Source: CAYOLL01 sp964404765 [NCBI: uncultured Gemmatimonadota bacterium]
GTDB lineage: Bacteria > 4572-55
DNA length: 24,593 bases
NCBI GenBank assembly: GCA_964404765.1
Contig: CAYOLL010000085.1
Coordinates: forward strand, 1-24,593
Direction: 5' to 3'
Numbering within the stretch: position 1 is the first letter of the stretch; each line of letters starts with the position of its first letter. Shown one piece after another: positions 1-6,301 of this stretch. The position numbers and the translations under genes were made by a program. Under the pieces are notes generated by a model. The model was given only the letters and a program-made list of their open reading frames with translations, was not told the origin of the DNA and did no database searches.

Positions 1-98
1 GGATAGAAACATTCCGGCATGACAAGTGTGTGAAATGTTGTTGACTAGTACAAAATTTACAAAATTAGCTGAGAGTTATTACTAAGGAAGTAACAATT

Positions 99-689
99 AT
101 GATGTTTAGTATCGCTATACTTTTAGGTAGCATACCATTTTTATGCGGACTTTTATGGCGCAAGCAATATGGACCAATTATTATTCCTGCTAAGCTAAAA
201 ATTTTCTGTAGTATTGTTGTTTTGGCAAGCACAGTCGGTCTTTGGCACGAGACCGGGCGCTTTATCGCCGCGCTGGAAATTCAGCATTGGCCGTCTACAA
301 GCGGACAAATCATCACCTCACAAATTGCGGGTAACCGCGGACGGTATCCGCGTGTCACCTTTCGATATATCATTCGCGGGCAATCGTACGAAGCTACAAC
401 CGACTATCAAACCCCGAGCTTCGGCAGTAAAAAGAACAAATATGAAGCGGCACGTTCGGTTGTCGAAGAGTTTTCAGCCGGCACACCGGTGACCGTTTTT
501 TACGACCCAAACAACCCGGCCAATGCTCGACTTAACCACATCTTGCCATGGGACATCTTTGGCAAATTAGGATTTAGCGGATGCTTATATATCGGATGTC
601 TTTTCTTTTTAGCCGCTTCTTTTTCGCATTCGAGTAGTCTTAAAATCAGGGGTAAATTCCGGCAAGCTCTAACTTCTGTATGGTCATAA
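99..689 (+). CDS. DUF3592-family membrane protein
   Basis: The 196-residue product has hydrophobic segments near residues 2-17, 33-50 and 153-175. Between the last two lies a soluble stretch of about 100 residues. This stretch carries the DUF3592 pattern: WP..G.I, then YP.V.F.Y...G..Y, then VFYDPNNPA.A.L. The family is found in many bacteria as small membrane-anchored proteins of unknown biochemical role. An AAGGA Shine-Dalgarno at 84-88 supports the ATG at 99 (a second ATG follows at 102). The gene stands alone, with repeat-rich spacer downstream. The domain assignment is fairly safe; no function can be given. Confidence 0.8.
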   Translation: MMFSIAILLGSIPFLCGLLWRKQYGPIIIPAKLKIFCSIVVLASTVGLWHETGRFIAALEIQHWPSTSGQIITSQIAGNRGRYPRVTFRYIIRGQSYEATTDYQTPSFGSKKNKYEAARSVVEEFSAGTPVTVFYDPNNPANARLNHILPWDIFGKLGFSGCLYIGCLFFLAASFSHSSSLKIRGKFRQALTSVWS

Positions 690-1106
690 AAAACTGAGGA
701 GCAACAACTTTGGGTTCATGAGGCAAGATAGTATTTCTTTCATGAGTTTGACTTCCTTAATATATAGTAGGGCATAGCAAAGTGTCAAGCAGTTTAGCTA
801 TTCAGGCGAAGCCTACTCGGAGGCGTATAATACCAAAACTGAAAATGATTAGCGCCCAAACCGTAATGGTCATAAATAGCGTATCTTGTTATCAAGTAAT
901 CTGTTGCAAAATCCTTTGAGCTTTTCTGCCGGGCGCAATTTTTTTGGTAATGGCATAGCCCACAATTTTTAATTGAAGTTTGACAATACTTTTGCAAAGA
1001 ACTCTTGACATCTTTTCAAAAAGGCATATCTTCTAAATCCTTATTAAGTTATAAAGTAAAAATGCTTTTTGCCTGTAATCATTTTTGCGGAGGACGCACA
1101 AGACTT
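690..1106. other. Spacer between the DUF3592 gene and rpsP
   Basis: No convincing gene is seen here. The stretch holds the palindromic element at 828-950. At 714-728 it also has GGTTCATGAGGCAAG, which resembles the terminal repeat of the elements at 4832 and 11809, so a degraded copy may have sat here. Two TTGACA hexamers (980-985 and 1005-1010) lie just before rpsP and could be -35 boxes, but neither has a good -10 at the right distance. The reading frame open upstream of rpsP from 1005 is unlikely to be translated, because S16 proteins start at MVRLRL. Confidence 0.6.
828..950. repeat. Palindromic MITE-like element, copy B
   Basis: This 123-bp element starts TAATACCAAAAC and ends TTTTGGTAA, so its ends are inverted repeats. 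A further stem is formed by GCGCCC near 860 and GGGCGC near 931. Its left 95 bp align by eye with 4843-4937, including the shared stretches AATACCAAAAC, AAAATGATT, GTATCT and CAAGTAA. It has no coding content. The small minus-strand frame crossing it looks like a by-product of the palindrome. Confidence 0.65.
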
Positions 1107-1496
1107 ATGGTCAGACTTAGATTACGCCGCGGCGGGAAAAAGAAATTGCCGCATTATCGCATTGTTGCCGCCGATTCACGTTTTCCGCGTGATGGCCGCT
1201 TTATTGAAGTCATTGGTTTTTATTCGCCGGTGACCAACCCTAAAAAACTAGAAATTGACGCGGCTAAAGCGCTCAAATGGCTTAAAAGCGGTGCGCAACC
1301 CAGCGACACCGTGCGCAGCTTGCTAAGCCGAAAAGGCATAATGACCATGTGGCACAAGGTTCGCCTTGGCGCCGCAATGGAAGATGTGCTGCCGAAAGTT
1401 TCTGACGTGTCACAAGCAACCCCGGCGCCGGTTGCGACCGTAGCACCGGTGGAGTTTGCTCCGGCTGAAAATTCTGCGCCCCAAATGGGTGAATAA
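1107..1496 (+). CDS. rpsP: 30S ribosomal protein S16
   Basis: This is a component of the small ribosomal subunit, needed for assembly around 16S rRNA. The 129-residue product opens with the family signature MVRLRLRRGGKKK.PHYRIV.AD and continues with GRFIE.IGFY.P. The conserved body ends near residue 85, after which comes a low-complexity tail of about 40 residues rich in Ala, Pro and Val. The ATG at 1107 is chosen because it gives the family N-terminus and follows GGAGGA at 1089-1094; the same frame is open upstream to 1005. It is first in the rpsP-khpA-rimM-trmD cluster, and khpA begins 2 nt after its stop. Confidence 0.96.
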   Translation: MVRLRLRRGGKKKLPHYRIVAADSRFPRDGRFIEVIGFYSPVTNPKKLEIDAAKALKWLKSGAQPSDTVRSLLSRKGIMTMWHKVRLGAAMEDVLPKVSDVSQATPAPVATVAPVEFAPAENSAPQMGE

Positions 1497-1498
1497 GC

Positions 1499-1735
1499 AT
1501 GAGAGAAATGATTGAGTTGCTAGCCAGAAATTTGGCGAAATTTCCTGAACGCGTGGAAGTAATCGAAAAATTAGAAGAGCCGCCAACATACTTCAAGTAC
1601 ACGCTCAAAGTTGCATCGGAAGACTTGGGTCGTATTATTGGGCGTGGGGGTCAAACGGCAGAGGCCATTCGTTCATTGATGGCTGCCGCTGCCGCTAAGG
1701 CCGGTATTAAAGCCGTTCTTGAAATTCGCGAATGA
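1499..1735 (+). CDS. khpA: KH-domain RNA-binding protein KhpA
   Basis: This 78-residue protein is a single type II KH domain. The RNA-binding loop is visible as GRIIGRGG at residues 44-51, containing the GxxG motif. KhpA binds RNA in the cytoplasm, usually with KhpB/Jag, and affects cell-wall synthesis and sRNA or mRNA fate in the bacteria where it has been studied. Its place directly after rpsP and before rimM is the usual one. Spacing to rpsP is 2 nt and its stop overlaps the rimM start by 4 bp, so translation is probably coupled. Older names for the family are YlqC and UPF0109. Confidence 0.93.
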   Translation: MREMIELLARNLAKFPERVEVIEKLEEPPTYFKYTLKVASEDLGRIIGRGGQTAEAIRSLMAAAAAKAGIKAVLEIRE

Positions 1736-2247
1736 ATGCCTCCCGGAAAGTCAAATTAGGTCGTATTCAGGCCCCCTTTGGTGTAAAGGGTTGGGTTAAT
1801 TTTACGCCGTATGTAGATGCTGAGTTTGACTGGGCACATGTCAAGCATGTCGAGATTAAATCTGCTGACGACGTCCGGCGACAATTGACATTGCTTGACG
1901 CCAAGCCTCACAAACCTTTGCGGTTGCTTTTTAGTGAAGTTGTTGACCGTAATAGCGCAGAAACAATCAAGAATTGTGAAGTCTGGATTGATGACGCGCT
2001 TTTACCGCCTCTTTCGTCCGGCTGTTTCTACGAATTTCAATTAGAGGGTGCCCCAGTTTTTTTAGAAAATGGGACTAAAATTGGCATTATTCGCCAAGTT
2101 ATTCATAGTGGGCCTACACCATTACTTGAGATTTCGGATGGATTACGCGAGATTCTGATTCCGCTTAACTCAGCTAATGTTCATAGTTTCGATCCTGAAA
2201 AAATCATTGTGCATCCGCTTGAAGGCTTGCTGGATTTGAACACTTAA
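1732..2247 (+). CDS. rimM: 16S rRNA processing protein RimM
   Basis: RimM is a maturation factor for the 30S head. It binds ribosomal protein S19 and assists 16S rRNA processing. The 171-residue product shows the N-terminal RimM beta-barrel signature GRIQAPFGVKGWV (residues 10-22) and a C-terminal PRC-barrel with GTKIGIIRQV...GPTPLLEI and the final IIVHPLEGLLDL. Its ATG overlaps the khpA stop as ATGA. Length and domain order are normal for the family. Confidence 0.95.
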   Translation: MNASRKVKLGRIQAPFGVKGWVNFTPYVDAEFDWAHVKHVEIKSADDVRRQLTLLDAKPHKPLRLLFSEVVDRNSAETIKNCEVWIDDALLPPLSSGCFYEFQLEGAPVFLENGTKIGIIRQVIHSGPTPLLEISDGLREILIPLNSANVHSFDPEKIIVHPLEGLLDLNT

Positions 2248-2271
2248 TGTTACGTGATGTAGCTGTTTATC

Positions 2272-3018
2272 ATGCGCATTCATATTATTAGCACTTTTCC
2301 GGAATTTTTTGATAGCCCGCTGAGTGTTTCAATTCCAAAGCGTGCTATTGAAAAAGGACTGGTTGAAATTCAGCGACATCAGTTGCGTGACTATACCATA
2401 GATAAGCATAGATCAACTGATGATGTTCCGTTTGGCGGCGGGGCAGGCATGATTATGAAGCCTGAGCCTTGGTTTAAAGCAATTCGGGCTATTGCACCGC
2501 CAAAATCGCGAATTATTTATTTGACCCCACAGGGTCGTTCCTTGAGCCAGGAATTAGTTGAAGAACTTGCTCAGGAGTCTATTTTAACCGTTTTGTGTGG
2601 TCGATACAAAGGTGTGGACGAACGCGTTTGCACCCGTTTGGTTACGGATGAAATTTCTGTCGGCGATTATATCTTAAGTGGCGGTGAACCGGCAGCTCTT
2701 GTCCTTATTGACGCCATTATTCGATTAATTCCAGGTGTTTTGGGTGATTTTGATTCAGCTGAGGGTGATTCTTTTACAACAGAGCTTTTGGATTACCCAC
2801 ATTATACCCGACCACAATTATTTGAAGATTTGGAAGCTCCACCGGTTTTGCTTTCCGGCCATCACCGGCAGATTGAAGAATGGCGACGCAGGCAGGCATT
2901 GCAAAGGACACTATTACGCCGCCCAGATCTTTTAGAAGTTGCCGATTTGCATCGGACTGATCGACATTATTTGCGTGATTTGGAAGTTGAAATGGTCGGA
3001 TCGGCTAAAAGATCATGA
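2272..3018 (+). CDS. trmD: tRNA (guanine-N1)-methyltransferase TrmD
   Basis: TrmD uses S-adenosylmethionine to make m1G37 next to the anticodon of tRNAs for Leu, Pro and Arg, which prevents +1 frameshifting. The 248-residue SPOUT protein has all the landmarks: VPFGGGAGMIMKPEP near residues 52-66, YLTPQGR near 83, LCGRYKGVDERV near 111, the cofactor knot EISVGDYILSGGE near 128, and LDYPHYTRP near 175. No good Shine-Dalgarno lies in front of the ATG, so expression may depend on translation of rimM 24 nt upstream. Its last 4 bases overlap the next gene. Confidence 0.97.
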   Translation: MRIHIISTFPEFFDSPLSVSIPKRAIEKGLVEIQRHQLRDYTIDKHRSTDDVPFGGGAGMIMKPEPWFKAIRAIAPPKSRIIYLTPQGRSLSQELVEELAQESILTVLCGRYKGVDERVCTRLVTDEISVGDYILSGGEPAALVLIDAIIRLIPGVLGDFDSAEGDSFTTELLDYPHYTRPQLFEDLEAPPVLLSGHHRQIEEWRRRQALQRTLLRRPDLLEVADLHRTDRHYLRDLEVEMVGSAKRS

Positions 3019-3578
3019 ATTACCCGCAGCCTGCACAAACCTATGTAGTTTTACTGCATTACCCTGTTTACAACAGAAATGGCGAGATTATTACCTCGGC
3101 AATTACGAATTTAGATATCCATGATATTGCCCGAGTTTGCCAAACCTATGGGTTGGCCGGATATTACATTGTAACGCCGGGTAAGAATCAGTTTCGCTTA
3201 TTGCAAGAGACCATTACATTTTGGCAAGACGGGGTAGGTCAAGAGTATAATCCGACTCGGAGTCATTCATTTGGTATTGTTCATGCCGCACAAAGCCTAA
3301 CTGCTGTAAAAAAAACATTGGGTAAAAGCACACTTTTTGTTGTAACAACAGCTAAACGACGGCCAAATTGTATTGATCTGACAACATTGCGGGAATTTAG
3401 CCAGGCACAGCCGGAGCGAAAAATTGCCCTTATTTTTGGTACCGGTTTTGGATTGACGGATGCGTTTATTGAGTCTATTGAATATGTGTTGAATCCCATT
3501 GAAGGCGGCACCGAGCGCAACCACCTTTCGGTAAGAAGCGCGGTTTCTATTATTATTGACCGCCTATTTGGACGATAG
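3015..3578 (+). CDS. SPOUT-type RNA methyltransferase (PF09936 family)
   Basis: The 187-residue protein fits the family that includes Thermotoga maritima TM1570, a predicted SAM-dependent RNA methyltransferase with a SPOUT knot. Landmarks are LLHYPVYNRNGEII near residue 13, TNLDIHDIARVCQTYGL at 34-50, YYIVTPG near 53, W.DG.G.EYNPTRSHSF near 70, and a C-terminal LIFGTGFGL...R.H.SVRSAVSIIIDR that matches the SAM-binding knot. It overlaps trmD by 4 bp and precedes rplS, the usual place in lineages that have it. The RNA target is not known to me. Confidence 0.88.
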   Translation: MNYPQPAQTYVVLLHYPVYNRNGEIITSAITNLDIHDIARVCQTYGLAGYYIVTPGKNQFRLLQETITFWQDGVGQEYNPTRSHSFGIVHAAQSLTAVKKTLGKSTLFVVTTAKRRPNCIDLTTLREFSQAQPERKIALIFGTGFGLTDAFIESIEYVLNPIEGGTERNHLSVRSAVSIIIDRLFGR

Positions 3579-3815
3579 TTATACGCATGTTATTGAAGTT
3601 AGAATAAGCAATCAAATTTAAATTAAAGATACGGTTTGAAAACTTATACCAGACCACAAAGTACAAAGCTTCATAAAGTTTTTTTAAAACAGCATCTTGT
3701 CAGCGATATATTTTTCAACGCTTTTAAAGATAATGTTTTTGGGTCTTTGTAATTGTTATGACTGATAGAGTTTTTTGGCCGGCAAGATGGAGAAAGGTTA
3801 AGCGGAGGCAAAACC

Positions 3816-4172
3816 ATGGACGATCAAATTATTCGTGAAATTGAAAAAGACAATCTAAGAAAAGATTATCCGATTTTTAGCTCTGGCGATACAATTCGCG
3901 TTAATGTGCGGGTTAAAGAAGGAGACAAAGAACGTGTTCAATCTTTCCAAGGTATTGTGATCCAAAAAAAGGGTGTGGGTATTAGTACGACTTTTACAGT
4001 TCGTAAAGTCGCTAGTGGCGGGCATAGCGTGGAGCGAATTTTTCCGTATCATTCCCCGTGGATTGAAAGCGTGGAATTAGTGCGCCGCGGCCGTGTGCGT
4101 CGCGCCAGAATTTACTATCTACGCGAGTTGCGTGGTAAATCCGCCCGTATTCGTGAGTTGCGTGAAGTTTAA
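3816..4172 (+). CDS. rplS: 50S ribosomal protein L19
   Basis: L19 lies at the 30S-50S interface of the large subunit. The 118-residue product is typical: [23 protein letters not shown] at residues 26-50, [23 protein letters not shown] at 74-96, and [13 protein letters not shown] near the end. A strong GCGGAGG Shine-Dalgarno sits about 10 nt before the ATG. A 237-bp AT-rich gap separates it from the methyltransferase gene, so it probably has its own promoter. A strong terminator follows at 4207. Confidence 0.97.
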   Translation: MDDQIIREIEKDNLRKDYPIFSSGDTIRVNVRVKEGDKERVQSFQGIVIQKKGVGISTTFTVRKVASGGHSVERIFPYHSPWIESVELVRRGRVRRARIYYLRELRGKSARIRELREV

Positions 4173-4206
4173 GGTCAAATTCGCAAAAAAAATAAATTTT
4201 CCTTTT

Positions 4207-4243
4207 CCCCTGCGGTTGCGTCTCTGCTGCAGGGGATTTTTTT
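4207..4243 (+). terminator. Intrinsic terminator after rplS
   Basis: CCCCTGC (4207-4213) pairs with GCAGGGG (4229-4235). The stem is followed by an A and seven T. It lies 35 nt after the rplS stop, between two convergent genes, and the T-tract is on the rplS side. Confidence 0.85.
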
Positions 4244-4280
4244 GCTGCGTAAAGGTAAAATTCAATGCGTGCGCTCAAAT

Positions 4281-4739
4281 TCAATCAATTTGCGATGGTA
4301 AAGAGCGAATAGCTTCGATGAATTGACCGGCATCATTAAACTGACGATAAACCGATGCAAAACGCACATAAGCTACCTGGTCCAGTTTATACAAATGCTG
4401 CATCACTAACTCTCCGATTTCCTGACTGCGAATTTCCTTACGATTCAGTTCCTGCAAATAATTTTCGATTTCATCAACAACATGTTCAATTGTTTCCAAT
4501 GCAATCGGGCGTTTGTTGCAGGCAATCTGAATGCCATGCAATAGTTTTTCGCGATAAAAAGGTTGACGCTTGCCATCGGATTTAAGAATTTGCAAGGGCA
4601 CTCGTTCTATAAATTCATAGGTTGTAAAACGCTTTCGGCAACTTTCACACTCACGACGGCGGCGGACAGCGCTACCCTCTTTAACCAGGCGTGAGTCAAT
4701 CACCTTGTCTTCCAAATGGCCACATTTCGGACAGCGCAT
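4281..4739 (-). CDS. nrdR: Transcriptional repressor NrdR
   Basis: NrdR senses nucleotide levels through an ATP-cone and represses ribonucleotide reductase genes by binding NrdR boxes. The 152-residue product has the N-terminal zinc ribbon with Cys3, Cys6, Cys31 and Cys34, the SR.....AVRRRREC segment, and the ATP-cone from about residue 46 (PLQILKSDGKRQPF). The C-terminal SVYRQFNDAGQF segment is also as expected. No ribonucleotide reductase gene is in the window, so its targets lie elsewhere. It is convergent with rplS. Confidence 0.96.
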   Translation of the reverse strand: MRCPKCGHLEDKVIDSRLVKEGSAVRRRRECESCRKRFTTYEFIERVPLQILKSDGKRQPFYREKLLHGIQIACNKRPIALETIEHVVDEIENYLQELNRKEIRSQEIGELVMQHLYKLDQVAYVRFASVYRQFNDAGQFIEAIRSLPSQID

Positions 4740-4769
4740 AACGCCTCTTCTCCATTTACGTATTCAAAA

Positions 4770-4805
4770 GTGGGCAACCTGCCACAACGATGGCAGGCTG
4801 CCCAC
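4770..4805 (-). terminator. Probable minus-strand terminator hairpin
   Basis: GTGGGCAACCTGCCA pairs with TGGCAGGCTGCCCAC with one mismatch. On the minus strand the stem is followed by CTTTTG (4765-4770). It would end transcripts from the lipoprotein gene at 5076-5882 before they enter nrdR. The T-tract is short, so this is a moderate call. Confidence 0.5.
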
Positions 4806-4831
4806 AAACTTTGGCAGGCATAAAAACTACC

Positions 4832-5072
4832 GGTTCATGGGATAATACCAAAACCAAAAATGATTTGGACACTAAACCCTAAGGGTCTCAAAAGATGTAT
4901 CTCATTACCAAGTAAAATCTTACAAGACCCTTAGAGTTTTTTTGGAAGTGTATAATTCATTTTAAGTTCTGGTAAGATGGTGAAACCTTGCGAAGGCTTA
5001 ATTTGAAATCCGCATGTTTTGTGCACTGAAGCCTTCGCAAGGTTGGATTTCCACAAACCTGCCCCATGAGCC
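4832..5072. repeat. Interspersed inverted-repeat element, long (interrupted) copy
   Basis: The ends are GGTTCATGGG (4832-4841) and CCCATGAGCC (5063-5072). Inside, a perfect 16-bp stem pairs AACCTTGCGAAGGCTT (4984-4999) with its complement (5029-5044) around a 29-nt loop. About 90 bp at 4972-5060 are nearly identical, in inverted orientation, to 11821-11910; I see only a few differences. The copy here is 130 bp longer because it contains the separate element at 4843-4975. No protein is encoded. Confidence 0.8.
4843..4975. repeat. Palindromic MITE-like element, copy A, nested in another repeat
   Basis: The outer arms form an imperfect inverted repeat of about 28 bp: TACCAAAACCAAAAATGA on the left and TACCAGAACTTAAAATGA read inward from the right. 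An inner stem pairs CTAAGGGTCT with AGACCCTTAG. It is related to 828-950. The shorter repeat copy at 11809-11919 lacks it exactly at GGGATAA|GATGG, and a TAA sits on both sides of the insert here. Confidence 0.7.
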
Positions 5073-5075
5073 AAA

Positions 5076-5882
5076 CTACTTGGAAATCGGCAGCACTTTA
5101 AGCGTGTCAGAGCCGGTAACCATTGCATCTAAAAAACCAAAATTGTCCCCATAACAACCGGGTGCGCCACTAAATCCGGCTGCATCGGCAAAACCCAAAA
5201 AGAGACGGGTCGCCCCAGCCGGTGCAGCAAAAGTCTGGACGGTCTTAGTTGTATCTGCCGCTATGCCGTCGCCTATAAAAAATATCTGGCCTAAATTTGG
5301 CATAAAACTGGCTGAATTGGTCGCGTTTTCGGTCGAATAATCCATGTTCAGTGGCGCGGTTTTTGCACCGGGATTTGTAGCATCCAAAAAGATGCCAACT
5401 AAACTGCCTTGCGGTCCGGTAAAGGCGCTGATTCCGCCCAAAGTTTCAATGCTGGAACTGGCTGAATTCGGGTCACCGTCGGCCTCAAAACCTTCACTGG
5501 CCGGGCCACCGTAAAAATTGACTTTACCAGAGACTTTGAACGTAAAAGTTGTGCCGTTCTTAATCTGAAAAGCGGCTGGAAAAACTTCGATTGAGTCACC
5601 GCGGCAAGACAGCGGGAATTGTGGCGCTTCCAGGCCCGTTGGTGGAATTTTTATATCATCGCGTCCGGCAAGATAGATGACGGATGTGGGCTGAACTCGT
5701 ATCATGGCTTGATGAATGGAGTCCGTTATCGCCGGGGCAAGTGTCGGCGTAGGTGTTATGGCGGTGACGGATGGTGTTGCTTGTATCGTTGTATCTTCAG
5801 CCGTTTTTTGACTACACGATACTGCTGACCATAAAAGCAGATATGTGATGGTTAAATAGTATAATGCAAGACGTTTTTTCAT
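5076..5882 (-). CDS. Secreted lipoprotein with a possible PA-IL-like C-terminal domain
   Basis: The 268-residue product starts with a lipoprotein signal peptide: MKKR, a hydrophobic stretch, then the lipobox AVSC with Cys23 as the lipidation site. A Thr/Pro-rich linker covers residues 30-52. The rest looks like a secreted beta-rich domain. The pattern GSLVGIFL, then FFIGDG, then TRLFLGFADA, then GCYGDNFGFLDAMV resembles the calcium-dependent PA-IL (LecA) type sugar-binding fold, in which DN residues bind calcium. This is an inference from pattern only. AAGGAGT lies 7 nt before the ATG. It appears to be a single gene. Confidence 0.7.
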   Translation of the reverse strand: MKKRLALYYLTITYLLLWSAVSCSQKTAEDTTIQATPSVTAITPTPTLAPAITDSIHQAMIRVQPTSVIYLAGRDDIKIPPTGLEAPQFPLSCRGDSIEVFPAAFQIKNGTTFTFKVSGKVNFYGGPASEGFEADGDPNSASSSIETLGGISAFTGPQGSLVGIFLDATNPGAKTAPLNMDYSTENATNSASFMPNLGQIFFIGDGIAADTTKTVQTFAAPAGATRLFLGFADAAGFSGAPGCYGDNFGFLDAMVTGSDTLKVLPISK

Positions 5883-6026
5883 ATTTGACTCCTTTTTAGA
5901 CGTGGGAAAAATTTAGTGGGAATATGAAACCGCAAAAATCCGCTGCAAAGCTAAAGAGACATCGACTAATTTTCAAGCAAAATCTTACAAAAGCTCCAAA
6001 ATGTACAAACACCGCTTATCGTTTAG

Positions 6027-6188
6027 CCTGGATTATTCATACGCTTCACCGCCAAATCACTAAGACACGAAATTGAAGCAAGATAGACGGTTGGATGTTT
6101 TAGCGGGGTCTTTTTTTGATTTAGTGCGACCGACCCGCATCAAATCTCGCTTTGTTTCTTTGTGCCCTTGTGGTATGAATAATTCAGG
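6027..6188. repeat. Inverted-repeat element with CCTGAATTATTCATAC-type ends
   Basis: The left end CCTGGATTATTCATAC (6027-6042) and the right end GTATGAATAATTCAGG (6173-6188) are inverted repeats with one mismatch. Pairing continues weakly inward, with AAGACACGAA on the left and TTGTTTCTTTGTGCC on the right. It is 162 bp and non-coding. Its length and ends suggest a non-autonomous mobile palindrome. Confidence 0.65.
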
Positions 6189-6199
6189 TTAGAAATAGC

Positions 6200-6228
6200 T
6201 TGACAATCCGGCTAAAAACAATTACGCT
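6200..6228 (+). promoter_or_regulatory. Candidate sigma-70 promoter for the TPR-sppA operon
   Basis: TTGACA (6200-6205) matches the -35 consensus. After 17 nt comes TACGCT (6223-6228), a weak -10. It lies about 75 nt before the GTG start at 6302, right after the repeat at 6027-6188. Confidence 0.4.
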
Positions 6229-6301
6229 AATTATTGAAAACAACGTATGTTATCCTTCATCGGACTGACAAATGTAATTATATGGACAAGGGGAGGCGCT
6301 T

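Larger units (their letters stand above)
5883..6301. other. Spacer with repeats and the TPR-sppA promoter region
   Basis: This divergent spacer holds no gene. At about 5950-6000, CAAGCAAAATCTTACAA and its flanks resemble the interior of the element at 4843-4975 (CAAGTAAAATCTTACAA), so a decayed relative may be present. The inverted-repeat element at 6027-6188 and a candidate promoter at 6200-6228 follow. Confidence 0.6.

Noticed and set aside
794-997. Minus-strand frame of 67 residues with several cysteines
   Set aside because: It lies mostly inside the palindromic element at 828-950, has no Shine-Dalgarno and no family pattern.
1005-1106. 34-residue N-terminal extension of S16
   Set aside because: The family starts at MVRLRL, and a strong GGAGGA precedes the ATG at 1107.
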